Positions 46,008-57,267 of a stretch of 64,000 bases of DNA are shown piece by piece; positions within the stretch are counted from its first letter, which is position 1, and the number at the start of each line of letters is the position of its first letter. The stretch is from Begonia masoniana (lineage: Eukaryota; Streptophyta; Magnoliopsida; Cucurbitales; Begoniaceae), in contig CM039514.1 in the NCBI GenBank assembly GCA_022432975.1, positions 4,137,519 through 4,201,518 on the forward strand. The letters are read 5' to 3'. A model generated the notes under the pieces. That model did no database searches, was not told where the DNA came from, and saw nothing but the letters and a program-made list of their open reading frames with translations. The position numbers and the translations under genes were made by a program.

Positions 46008-47121
46008 TGATGAGAACCACAGATATTAAGAATCTGAGACCCTTCAACAATGGAGAATAAAATTCAAAAACGTCTTAGCATCAAGTACGAGGAAGTCTTA
46101 GCATCAAGTACGAGGAACTTAACCCCGATCGAAACTTGTCAAGAAACCAAAGTTATCAAGATAGAGGAGTTTGATATAAACCAAACTTATTGGTAATAAC
46201 CAAAGTTATCAAGTGATCTCACATGCTTTGACTTCAATAAGATTTAGTTATTCACAAAGACACAAAGTGAAAATTCTAAAAAAAAACTCTTAAGAAGAAA
46301 ATTCAATAGCAAAAATTGTGCGTACTTTTCAAGTACATGCATGATGTTTAAATAGCCTCAAGGCAGTTAGGAATTAGAAAACTTAATCTAGTTGTGAAAT
46401 AAGAAACTTAACAAACTCAAATTAGAAAAAAAAAACACAAAAAGGAAGGTTTGGTCACAGATGGTTGCAGAAGGGCACGCAGGGCGCAAGCCGAGCAAGG
46501 CCAGGCGCGCGCTGGGCTGATGGTACACATGTTACGTTAGACGGCGCATGCACTAAGTTGAGCTTGATGTTGCGTGGGTGCATGAGCGATGCGCAAGGGT
46601 GGATTTCAACGAGGCATGCCGAGGGGGCGCGTGGGTGGGCGCTAACGAGGCAAGCACCAGGTGCTCATGGATGGGGTGTGCGACTGAATGAGTGAGTGCG
46701 GTGCTTAGGCAGGGTACGTTGACAGGTCCCGAGCGCTGGTGGATAGGCGAGTAGGCTACGGCGCAAGAGTAGTTGGGGGCGCATATGATCTCATGTGCGC
46801 ATGGTGTGCTGTGAGTCTGAGTGGCGCGCACCTGCTGTTGCTGGGCGCGCGCTGAATGCTCCTTTTACTTCCAAGCAACACCTTTTTTATTGCTATTTTT
46901 TCTTAGTCTTTTGCATTCATTTCTCCATTGGTTGCTCATCAATACTTAGCATAATCATTGATCTTTGCTCGTGTTATAATGACTCTTTCTCTTGGGTCTC
47001 CATGATTAAATTATGCAAGACTTTGTGCATGATATTGGTTCTTGACCTTGTCATTGGTTCTTTTATGTCTTGTAATGGATCATGGTCCTTTTGGAGTTTG
47101 TTTGCACATTGATTCGCATCA
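46008..47121 (-). repeat. Probable 3' LTR of a decayed Reina-like gypsy element, GC-rich core
   Basis: The - strand sequence AGAGGGAGGGA (polypurine tract, about 47132-47122) is followed by TGATGCGAATC at 47121. The other end is probably TGATGAGAACC (+ strand) at 46008, giving inverted TGATG termini. Within it, 46450-46860 is strikingly GC-rich, with GCGCGC and imperfect repeats such as GGGCGCTAACGAGGCAAGC. The left boundary is uncertain. Confidence 0.5.
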
Positions 47122-47990
47122 TTCCCTCCCTCTTCGAAAATATTCGTCCTCGATTTTTTTTGCATCATAAAAAGATAAGTTACTAACATAAAAAGAAACT
47201 CTTACGTTACAATATTCACTCGGTAAGTCAATCTTGTAATTCTTGTCATTGATGTGTTCTAAAACTTGGAAGGAGTCGTCTACTCACAGTTGCAACTTGT
47301 TCTTTCGTTGTTCAACAAATATTTCCTTTCTTAAGTGAATAGAAAACTAATCTCCAGATTCAAAGCTTACTTTTACTCAGCTTTTGTTTGCTTGCTTTGC
47401 GTAGTGGTCATTCCTTTTTTCAATGTTATCTCATACATTTGCATGCAAATCCTTTACAAACTCAACATTTTTCTTTCCATTAAAATTAGGAAATTTATTA
47501 GTAGCCAAAGGTAATAAATAATTTCAAATGGCAAGTAAGAAGTAGTAGAATGAACAACCCTATTATATGCAAATTCTACATGAGGTAAATATTTTTCTCA
47601 TTGTTTTAATTTTTTAAAATAATTGCTCTTTTAGAAGGAAGAAAGTGTCATATTTACCACTTCGGTTTGTTCATCTGTTTGAAGGTGTGCGACGGTAGAG
47701 AATAAAAATTTAAAAAATTTATTACCTTGTTTATTCGATAAAGTCTTCCAAAAGTGACTTAAAAACTTAACGTCTCTATCACTCACAATGGTTCTAGGTA
47801 ATTTGTGTAGACACATAATTTCTCTAAAAAATAAATCCTCCACATGCGAAGCATCATTAGTCTTTGAGCACGCAATAACGTGAGCATTTTACTAAACCTA
47901 TCAACAACCACAAATATGCTATCCTTATAACACTAAAATCTAATTATGAATATCTTTGACATAAATCGTTGAAAGCCCCTCCACCTTCTA
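47122..47990 (-). pseudogene. Decayed gypsy integrase and 3' internal region (Reina-like)
   Basis: On the - strand [13 protein letters not shown] (about 47930-47890) is followed by [20 protein letters not shown] (about 47830-47770), [11 protein letters not shown] and [12 protein letters not shown] (about 47680-47640), the integrase core of a chromovirus with several frameshifts. Downstream, 47600-47160 is the eroded C-terminal part, then GAGGACGAATATTTTCGAAG and the polypurine tract. Upstream coding sequence (reverse transcriptase, gag) is gone. It is dead and clearly older than Tekay A, Tekay B and the 52019 element. Confidence 0.75.
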
Positions 47991-48229
47991 AAACAATCAT
48001 CTCCTCTCAATTTTCGTATTCAGATTTTGAACTTGTAAAACTCAGAATCTTTGTTGGTTTCTTCATTACTTTGGTCAGCTGATCCTTTCTCTCTTTGTGA
48101 TTTTTTTTTCAAATCCGATGATTGTGTTCTTTCTGCATTGGTCTTTTTCTCCCTTTGGTGCGTGTTTTTTCCAAGTCATTGATCGTATTGTTTCTGTGTT
48201 GGTGGATTTGTTCCTACCCGTCTGGACAT

Positions 48230-49470
48230 ATTTCCTAAAACTAATGCAGATTGGACTGTTGAGGTTTACTTCCTTCGTAAACCATTACAAAAATTGACTG
48301 ATTTAGCCCAACAAAATTTCAGAAACTTCTGCTTCGTTGATACTCCACTGATTTTCCCATCCACACTTGTCTTTTTCATAGTTGGACTTTTTCCACAAAC
48401 AGTCGTGTTTTTCATCTCTTCAGAGAACGCGAGTTCAAGCGACTTTGTTCTTTTCCAATATCGATATTTTCCAAAATACCCTACAACTAGGAAAAAATTA
48501 TTATTTGTTAAACGCTTTGGTTACAGAAAGTAAGCTAGAGTTTCAGATTGGAGATTATCAGCATCAATGGGCCATAAACACGCTTACACTTGTCGAAGAC
48601 GTCCCTATTTCTGATATTGGTTTCTCTAGAAACATTTAGCTTCACCCCTTTCGATCAATTGCGATTGTATATTGGGACCCGACGTTTGGTTGGTAAGGAG
48701 AGTTTTCTATATCATCTTTATCTTTTACTATTTCATTTTCATTATTTTTCCTTGTTGATCTTACTTTTCTCTACCATTCTATGTAATTAGAGATTGTCGG
48801 TGTTGCGATTGCTATGTTCCCTGTCAAGACTATCAATACAAAGGGTGATACCTTGTAAGTTGAGAGAAATATTGCTCGTTGATTCAAAGTATGACTCTCT
48901 TCTTCCCATTTCCCAACTTTTCTTTGTTTTAGAACACCATCACCTTTCTTTTTTTTTTTTTTTGTAGGTTGTCTTCTATTCGACTTTCAATGTGGGGTCG
49001 GCTTGTATCTAACAAATGCAAGACAATTTGTTCAATAATTCAGGATCGTCTTGTCATCATTGCTACAGACTTGACTCTCTCAGTCTTTCATGGTATTTCA
49101 TTTGAAAGCAATCAATTTTTTATCATCTTCTAATATTTGATCTCTCTTTTTATTCTATAGGAGTATCCCTTTCCACTACAACAAATAGCTCCATTATCAT
49201 AAGCTTCACCATTTTAGCTTTTGAGACGCTTAAAAAATGGTTTGCTTTTTCACAATGCTTTGCTGTGGCTTTTCATTTTTTTCATTTTCTTTTCATTTTT
49301 ATTTTTAAGTCCATCAATAAAAATCGTCCTTCTCCTTTATAGGTCCCTTGAAAACTTAATACAACTTGATAATTTCTTACTTTCTTCAATTGAAGTTATA
49401 TTCGGTACCACATCTTTTTCATATGTTCCTCTAAAACAAGAAATAATCAACATAGTTGATCTTTCAGAAA
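48230..49470 (+). pseudogene. Replication protein A 70-kDa subunit (RPA1)-like OB-fold gene fragment with introns
   Basis: Exon-like blocks with GT-AG borders encode RPA70-type OB-fold sequence: KLEFQIGDYQHQWAINTLTL and FTPFDQLRLYIGTRRLV (to 48692), EIVGVAIAMFPVKTINTKGD (from 48791), LSMWGRLVSNKCKTICSIIQ through LTLSVFHG (48968-49092), GVSLSTTTNSSIIIS through FETLKKW (49161-49239) and SLENLIQLDNF (from 49343). Codons split by the introns rejoin correctly (FHG/GVS, KKW/SLE). RPA70 binds single-stranded DNA in replication and repair. The frame shifts near 48636 and probably near 48855, and the zinc-finger C-terminal domain is not visible, so it is likely a relic of a plant RPA1 paralogue. Helitrons also carry RPA-like ORFs, but I found no helicase here. 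Confidence 0.6.
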
Positions 49471-51660
49471 AGGCTTATACAATATGTTATATAGTGCATT
49501 TTTTGTTTTCTTTATGATGTTTTCTTCATTCTTTTCCCCACCTTTTATTGTTAAGTCACTTATCTTCTTTAATTAGGTTGGTCCCATATGGATTCGTGCT
49601 CTTGTCTCACTTAAGAACATCAGTCAACAATTTTTCTTCTTCTCATGTAACAAAAATTTTAAATCAACTCGTTGTCTTGCTAGATTACTCTGCTTGGTGG
49701 CGTCTTCTATTTGTTTCTTAGAGAAATTTCTTACCTTATTTTTAATACAAATCTTGTTTTCTAAATAAAAGGACAAAAAATTAGGTATACATGTAAATAT
49801 GAAGGTCGAGATATGATATATAAATGATGAAATTGACCTCATCCAAAAAACTCAAAACTTTAGGGATAGTGATTAATGAACACTTAAAAAATGTCCCAAA
49901 TTCATGTACAATTTTTCTCGTCTTCTTTGTATAGTTTTACTTAAATGTTTGTACAGATCTCTAAGGATGTAAATTGGGATGATTACATATCTAAAGGTCA
50001 GAGCAATGAGAGTCACAGATGGTTGTGACAAAGTTATTTGAAGAACAACCCATTTGACCAAATGATTCTCTAATTGAAAAATTGCTTGAAAATGGCCTAA
50101 ATTGTCGACACAAAGTGATTAGAAGGTTCTCTTTCTTGAAATCATCTAACTATAGTTCTTTTGATCAGATTAAAGTAATACACATGTGTGTCACTGTGTA
50201 TGAATTTTTCATATTTCCTTTACAATAGTAGACAATTTACACTTTCCTTGCAATCTTCATTTATTTTTTTTCTAACTCTTGGAAAAACATGAGACATGAA
50301 ATAATTTTACAAGCAGGCTTCTCTCCAGAATTGCATATTACTTTTCAAGTGTTCTATTTCTATGATTTTGGATCATAAAAGGATAGGATTCATACAAACA
50401 TCCCGAGTCTCGCATGTGAGAGTCGACCATGTGCTTAAATTATATGTTTGAAGTCTTACTTTCAATTTGTTTATAATGATGCTTTTGCTAGATTAGTCTT
50501 TATATGCTTTTGTTTATAATGATGCTTTTGCTATCAAAATTGTAAGTCACCAAATTTTGCAATTAGGTCCAATGTTAGAAATGCATATAATATTTCTTGA
50601 GTTTATTGAATTAATTGAAGAGTGAAGTGTCTATGTCACCAGCTCTGAAATTCTCCGTTTCAAATTGCCATCACCTGATATCAGAGAATCGATTTTTTGG
50701 GTACCACAATTATTGCGAAGTTATTGTGAATCTTGTGCAACCAATTAGTAAGTTATTTTATTATTATTTGATTCTTTTGATACAATTATGTGATTCTTCG
50801 TATTAAAAAACTGCTCTATAAAATTCTCTGTAGCATCCGAAGAAATTATTAGCATGCAAGCATAATGACTTCATATACTTCTCGAAACCTGACAAATTTA
50901 AAGGAGTCTGTGTTGAATTCCAACAACACTAAAATTCTGTTGAAATTCTCAATTTACTAAAGTTGTTTTATTATTATATTCTTATTCTTCAACAAGGTTG
51001 AAACACCGAAGATCAGACATGCTCATTTCAAGTTTTCCCTTATAAGCTACGGTCATCATTGCAATTTTTTGAACTTGCGGACGATTATATTTAGGAAGAG
51101 ATTAGAAAACCTTCAACTGAAGCAACCTGTTCTGTAAGTTTATCATTTTAAATTGTAATATTGTTAGTATGATAATTTCTCAAAATTTGTTTATTTATAT
51201 TTGGCTTTCATTTTTTACTTGCTCATAGTCTCCTTTTATCTTTGTTTTTACAACATTTCTTTGGTGAAAGAAACAAAACTTAAAACACCAAACAAGCAAT
51301 TTAATCATAACTTCGACTTTGTTTACAAGATTTTGTCCATTTATTCATATCATTATACAACATTTTAGAACATCTGAAGTCGTCGCTAGACATTGCAAAA
51401 TGGAGGTAAATCATGTGTTGGTCCATGTTTTATGTGGCACTACATGTAAAATATTTTCGACATTTTCCTATTTTTATTGTTAAGACTCTACTTATAAGAC
51501 ATTTAATTTGGTTGTTTGACACTATTTTTAGTTAAATCCTTACGGAACAACTCTTTGTTAGGTTGTTTTAATTAATTATTTTAGGATTAAGCAAGCAGAT
51601 TTGGAAAAACTAATGATTTATTTTTCAGTATGGAATAGACTGGTTCTCACAGCACAAACT
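49471..51660. other. No clear gene
   Basis: AT-rich DNA downstream of the RPA-like fragment. It may contain introns and eroded exons of that gene, such as short frames near 50615-50700 and 51370-51405 followed by GTAAAT, but nothing is convincing. A short direct repeat with TGTTTATAATGATGCTTTTGC occurs at about 50470-50530. Confidence 0.4.
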
Positions 51661-51850
51661 TAATTGCTTGAGACAACGGCTAATAGTGAGGTTTCTATCT
51701 GTGTTTCCAGAAGCTGATGCGGGACCATTACTTAGAGTTGCTTCTGAAAATTTTTCAAAATTAAAGAGGGGGAGCGAAAACAACTACTTAAAGCTTCTCG
51801 AAGAAGGGGATGAAGACCAACAACAACAAAAGACTGGTTTGCATTATTAG
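51630..51850 (+). CDS. Possible terminal exon, unknown product
   Basis: After an acceptor-like TTTTTCAG (about 51630) a frame reads YGIDWFSQHKLNCLRQRLIV, FLSVFPEADAGPLLRVASEN, FSKLKRG and ends with a Gln-rich tail before a TAG at 51848-51850. Composition and the acceptor suggest a real last exon, perhaps of the same broken locus as the RPA-like exons. I do not recognise the domain. Confidence 0.3.
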
Positions 51851-52018
51851 CTATAACTAAGCTTAAATCTTCCTTGGGTTGTTTTGTTGTTCCATATAAT
51901 TGAATATTGTGTTGGGGTCACAATAACAAGAAACAGCAGAAAACGGAGAAATAAAATTTTCTTATCCCCGCCCCATTAATACTTCCTACTAATATTCTTT
52001 TTCTTCCACCTTAGGCTG

Positions 52019-53526
52019 TGTTGTGCAAAATATTTCGCAAGTGTACGAGTCGCAACAAGTAATATAGTGATAAAATAGAGTGTCGAACCCACGAGGACTT
52101 GTAATTAATAATCGAAATAACTACTCTTAATTCTAAATTGAACACACGTTTTTATGGTTTTCAAGGATTGAAAGTAAAATAAACAATTAAGACAATTAAA
52201 ATAGACTAAGATAAAATAATGCAATAAATAATATGAGATTAAATTAAATTGATAAAAGCCTAGGTACTACGATTTCACCAAGACAATATTTATTTCAGTC
52301 ATTCGCAATTATATTTATAAATATTCTTCCTATGTTAATGATCGATTTCACTAAATTCTAATACAATCTCTCTCGAGCATTGTATAAGTTATCTAATTAA
52401 TGGGTTATCACTTCTCAGTCTCAAATCCTGCATTAATCAAATACAAATAAATCAAGAAACCACAGTGATCACACCAATACCGTAACTATCTCTAGCTTAC
52501 GTATATTAATGACATTAATTTCAGTGCACGGATATTTATCACCTCTCGGTCTCAAAACATCCCAAACATCAAGTAAAGATTGGCCAGAAATTTACGAGCT
52601 TTAAGAACAGAAATTAAATGCACCAACAATATTGGAAGAAATACTCAATAAATATAATTAAACGATGAACATAAAAATAAATATCGTTTGGCTACATCGT
52701 AGCCCCTAGTAGAAAAGTTAGTTCATGCTAGATAAATTAAAAATAAAAATACAAATAATAATATAGTTCATAATTAAATTGTAGAAATAAAGAGAAAAAA
52801 AAGAGTATGTTTTTAAAAATCGCCTGACGCCTCTGCTGTTGAAGGCTTGAAGAAATCGCTTCTGTTGCTGCTGCTCTCCTTCGCCGAATGCCCATCCTCT
52901 CTATTTCTTTAGGTTTTTATTTTATTCCTTTTCAACTGATCAATGGTTCAGGTTTGAAGGCTTTTTGTGTTGACGGCTCAGATCAAAATCAGAAACCTTT
53001 CTAAAATTGAATTCATATGTGGCGATCAATCGCCATAAATGTGGCGATTAATCGCCACCTATTTTAGGTCTCAATCGCCATTCATCGCCTCTTCTTTGAT
53101 TCGATCGCCATTCATCGCTTCAGATTTCATTCTAGTGTGGCGATTAGTCGCTTGAATGTGGCGATTAATCGCCACCTTCTCTGGTTCTCGCAGCTAGTTT
53201 ATAATAATTTCCGTGCTTGTGGCGATCAATCGCTAGTGGTGTGGCGAATAATCGCCACCTCTTCTGTAATAATTTCTCCTGGCATGCATGATCGCCATAT
53301 GATCGCCACCTTGTAGCGATCATTCGCCTCCTTCTCTGGTTCCTCCATCAACTTTTCTTTTCTTCTCTTATTTCTTCTTATTTTACAACTTCTTTTCTCT
53401 CCTATTTTTCAATAAAGTTTGTTGCACACTTACACAAAACTCATTAAATATATTCATACACTTGAGATAAACTTATCAAATCGAGTCTAAAAAGTATAAA
53501 TAAGTGTGTAAAATATACACTTATCA
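52019..53526 (-). repeat. 3' LTR of the Athila-type element
   Basis: 1,508 bp, - strand TGATAAGTGTATATTTTACAC to ...TTTGCACAACA. It carries an array of GTGGCGATTAATCGCCAC-type palindromes at 53019-53333 and matches 62650-64000. Confidence 0.93.
53019..53333. repeat. Cluster of GGCGATYAATCGCC palindromes
   Basis: About ten full or half palindromes (GTGGCGATCAATCGCC, GTGGCGATTAATCGCC, GATCGCCATTCATCGC) in 315 bp. The same cluster is in the 5' LTR at 63651-63963. One more copy lies in the internal region at about 56950, and related ones in the 439-bp solo LTR at 25636-25756. Confidence 0.8.
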
Positions 53527-53537
53527 TACCCCCAAAA
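53527..53537 (-). other. Polypurine tract of the Athila-type element
   Basis: TTTTGGGGGTA on the - strand directly before the 3' LTR start TGATAAG. Confidence 0.8.
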
Positions 53538-55038
53538 TTGAATGAAAGCTTGTCCTCAAACGATCAAAAATACAATTCAGTTAAAACAAAGAGATAATCT
53601 CAATCAAATATGAAAATGCTCAACAATTATAATAATCAAACAATCTCAATCAAGGTTTCCGGTAAATCGTCTCAGCTTGAAAAGAAATTCATATTAAAAA
53701 CAACTAGTTTACACTTTGCAAAAGAAATAACTCATAATAGCACATTGAAAATAAATTACATAGAAATCTTCGTGTGTGTGTGCGTTCATTCTTATCGTCT
53801 TCTAATTGTCGGTTCAACTAATGTAGCTATAGGTAAGGATATCACTCTTATTTCACTCGGTTTCACTCCATTCACTCTATTGTTCATCAGTTTTGTCCAC
53901 TATCCAAATAATAGCAAATATCCATAAATCAAAACAAAAGTCATTAGGTCTTTACAAGCTTGTAATGAAAGGCCGGGTTGAGGGGTAAGAATTTTATGGA
54001 TTCAAGCGAATACCTAGAGCACCAATCATCCCTCCTTATTTCATCCATTCAAAATTTCATTCTATTCACTTCATGGCTTGTTGAATTCATTCAAACCTTC
54101 TTCTAATTGCTCACCCCCAAACTTAATTCATTCAATATCAACCACTTTCACTCCTTTGTCAATATTACACAACAAAATCAATACAATCAGAATGCTTACA
54201 GAGAGTACTAACTAGAATTAAAGCAAAACTACTCAAACTTGCTTACTTTTTTTTTTTTCAACTAACACAATAACAACAACTTAATGTTCTAACACGAAAC
54301 CAATGACAAAGGAGTAACTCTTGATTTTCACCATTTCCTCCAATTTTCCCTTAATTTAGATCAATATCCCCGTGCTCAATAAATAAGGTAAGGAAAATAT
54401 ATAAGGCTGGGCTAATTTCAGGTGACAAATGAATTGTAAATAATAGACTCAAAAGGGTGACTATGAGTGTCATTAAATGACACAACAAGGTAGGCTCAGA
54501 AAGCTCAAACGGTTCAAAGATGGCCTAAATCATTCTTTTGTTTCTGAAAAATATCAATTCACATTCGAGGATGGTAGACAAAACTACGAAGGATTTTCCT
54601 CTCAGGGTCCTCACTATCAGTGCATTTGGCTGGAGTTACTCTCCCTTACCGTGTTTACTCTCGTTCACTCCCTTAAAGTATTTGGGTTTCACTCTTAGTA
54701 GACTACACAAATATATCACCAACAAATAGAATTAAACAAGAATAAAACGTGTTCAGATTTTTTGAAGATAACTATGTAACATATAATCAATGTAGACTAA
54801 AACAAATCACTCTTTTACTAAGTATATGTCGAGAAGTTTAAAGCATGAATTCATTCTAATTGAATCATCATTGACACCTTTAACCATGATTTCAGAATGC
54901 AAGAATATATGAAATGTAGTAGAGTAATATAGCAGATAATTCAGTTAATTGAACAACAAACACCCCCACACTTAATATCAACATTGTCCTCAATGTGCGC
55001 AAAACAGACAAGAAAAATAGGAAAATGAGTAAGGTACC
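53538..55038 (-). other. Non-coding 3' region of the Athila-type element
   Basis: No gene is supported. It contains CATTGAGGACAATGTTGATA and AAGTGTGGGGGTG (about 54995-54960) right after ORF3, and GAGGACAAGCTTTCATTC before the polypurine tract. Most of it aligns to 23140-24266 plus 26599-26852 of the outer element, which suggests it is required in cis, for example for packaging or replication. Confidence 0.65.
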
Positions 55039-56367
55039 TCAAGTGGGGCCCGGCGTATCATCAGTCTCATCGTCACGTGGAGAAGCAAACGGCCGCAAAA
55101 GATGCTCGGGATAGGTAGGAAAAGGAGGAGCAGATTGAGTCGAATACCCGAGGTTGTGGATAAGTGTGTTAAAAGCGTCAATATACTGGGCCGTAAATTG
55201 AGAATGCTCCATCAAACGTTGTTCTATCTGGGCTTGCCGCGTGTTGAGTTGTTCGTGTTGGACCGCTAGTTGCGCAACCATACGTCCCATATCATCGATT
55301 GTATAAGAGGGAAGCGACACGGATGACGAGGAAGCGCCATGAGTGGATGGGACCGAGGACTGGCTTTCAAAACGCTGCTTAGTGCGAGCCTCTCGACGAG
55401 CGTCTCGTTCGTATGCTGCTTCAGGATTTACATACGTGATGAATGACGGTTGAGGATAACGCCGTACGCGAGGCATCAACATTGGCTGAGGAGGAATCAC
55501 CGCATCTTCATCATGTAAATCGAACCCCAAACCATTGGCTCGGGCGCTCCCATAAGGCCATTCTGTGATGTTAGAAATGTTAGAAGAGCCATACAAAGTT
55601 TGTTGCAACCAAGGTTCGTCGTTTGAGCTCATGGGGACATTGGCGGCGGCACATAAATGTGTAATCAGAACTGGATGGATGTGCCCGCTACTGGTCGAAC
55701 CTTTGGCGCATGCGAGAATATTTTGATGTATAATCTGCCCGACGTTAATGGAGCGTCCCACGAGAATACAGTAGAGTAGTACCACTCGCTCCTTTGTCAA
55801 CTGAGAATTTTGAGATGTGGGCATCAAGTTGCCCCTCAGAAATTTACACCACGCTTGAGCATATTTATTGAGGCAGCTCGAGATGATGTGGATCGGTCTT
55901 GCACGGTCTTGTGTCGAATAAATCCAGGTAGAGCCTCGGTAACCCATCTCTTGGAGAATTAGCTCATAATCAGGCCCGGCATCCATCATTGTCTGAAAAT
56001 CATTTGGTGTGTCGTTATCGAGGCCTAAATGAGTGTTGATGGCCTCGGCGGAAAAGTTTATGAATTTATTTCGTACTTTGACAGGCGCATCAATGTTGAC
56101 TGCCTTGAGGTTGGCATAAAATTCGCGAACGGCATTCACATTCGCATCCCCTCCTAGAACAGCAATGGACTCCCATCCTCGCCGTCGAAGCATGGCCAAA
56201 ATGCCTCCATCATTTCGATCTGGCTAGAATTGAACTTCGCAAATAATGGCCTTGTCTTTTGTCATAAAATCCTTAAAATAATTAGCCGCATCGGGGTTGA
56301 TAAATGAATGGTGGATAGGACTAAAAGATACGGAAGAGGTCCTGGCTCCTGAACGTCTCGGTGGCAT
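55039..56367 (-). pseudogene. Athila ORF3 (plant transposon protein domain), one in-frame stop
   Basis: The ATG at 56367 (MPPRRSGARTSSVSFSPIHH) opens a frame of about 442 codons ending at 55039, interrupted by TAG at about 56226-56224. The body contains NAVREFYANLKAVNIDAPVK, FINFSAEAINTHLGL, an RARPIHIISSCLNKYAQAW stretch and LTKERVVLLYCILVGRSINV. The C-terminal third is Ser- and Gln-rich with a likely coiled coil (MVAQLAVQHEQLNTRQAQIE). It resembles the domain in copia ORF3 at 3182-5263. Athila elements often carry such an ORF after pol, sometimes called env-like; the role is unproven and no clear transmembrane segment is seen. An acceptor-like TGTACAG lies just upstream of the ATG. Confidence 0.75.
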
Positions 56368-57267
56368 GTTGAATTGACTCAATATTGATCCTGTTACTGT
56401 ACACACAAGAAAAACACACCATCCAACCCACAAGACACACCCATCGAATAGGTAAGCACATTAGATAATCCGGTCAAAATATGGAAGACACAAAATGCAT
56501 AAGGGAAAGGTGCAATTGACTCAGGCACTTCCTCAAACAGTTGGTGAGCATGTATCAAAATTTTGGAATCACAGCATAACCATAACCCGACCCACCTCAA
56601 AATGAAACAAACAGACAAAAGCGTTGGCTATACAATACACAGCAAGTGAAAACAATCTCAACAATTCCAGAGAATAATCAGAACGAGAGCAACACCGATA
56701 ACTAATGAAACAAAGCAGAAGGTACCCGATTGCGATAGAGTGTAAACAAAAGCTCGAGAAGAGGTATACCTGTTGGTGTAGATGAGCTCGGGAAGAAAAT
56801 CGCTGAAGAAGGCGAGGAAAGTAAGGATACACGGGCGCCGAATAATCGCAAGGACAATAGGCAAAAATTTAGGGCTCAGTAGAGAAAAGGGGCAAATGGT
56901 CGCGTAAAGGTTCGCCAGTATAAAATAGAGGTGGTGAATGAGCGCCACAATGTGGCGATTAATTGCCACCTCTTCTGTTTTTGGAAGAGGCGAATTTTTT
57001 TTTTTTTTTTTTTATATTTATGATTTAATAATATACAGTACTAATAACAGTAAATTAAAAAAATTGCAAAATAAAATAAAAAATTGCAAACGTAAAATGC
57101 AAAGAAAAAATAAAAATAAAGAAATAAAAGTAAAGGAAAAGAAAGAAGAAAATAAAATAAAAATAAAATAAAATAAAATAAAATAAAGAAAAATAAATAA
57201 TTAATGGGTTACCTCCCACCGAGTGCGTGTTTTAACGTCATCAGCTTGACGATAAGCGGCATCCTAA
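56368..57267 (-). other. Spacer between integrase and ORF3, A-rich
   Basis: No supported gene; overlapping short frames here look spurious. It has a T-run (about 56997-57013), an AAAAT repeat (about 57150-57190), a GGTGGGAGGTAACCCATT block (about 57205) and one GTGGCGATTAATTGCCAC palindrome (about 56950). Confidence 0.6.

Noticed and set aside
49174..49190. CACTACAACAAAT resembling a CACTA DNA transposon end
   Set aside because: It lies inside a block reading GVSLSTTTNSS, which fits the RPA-like exon after an AG acceptor, and no matching inverted end was seen.
56394..56969. Overlapping - strand frames upstream of Athila ORF3
   Set aside because: They are short, in different frames, without domains, and lie in the likely spliced leader of ORF3.
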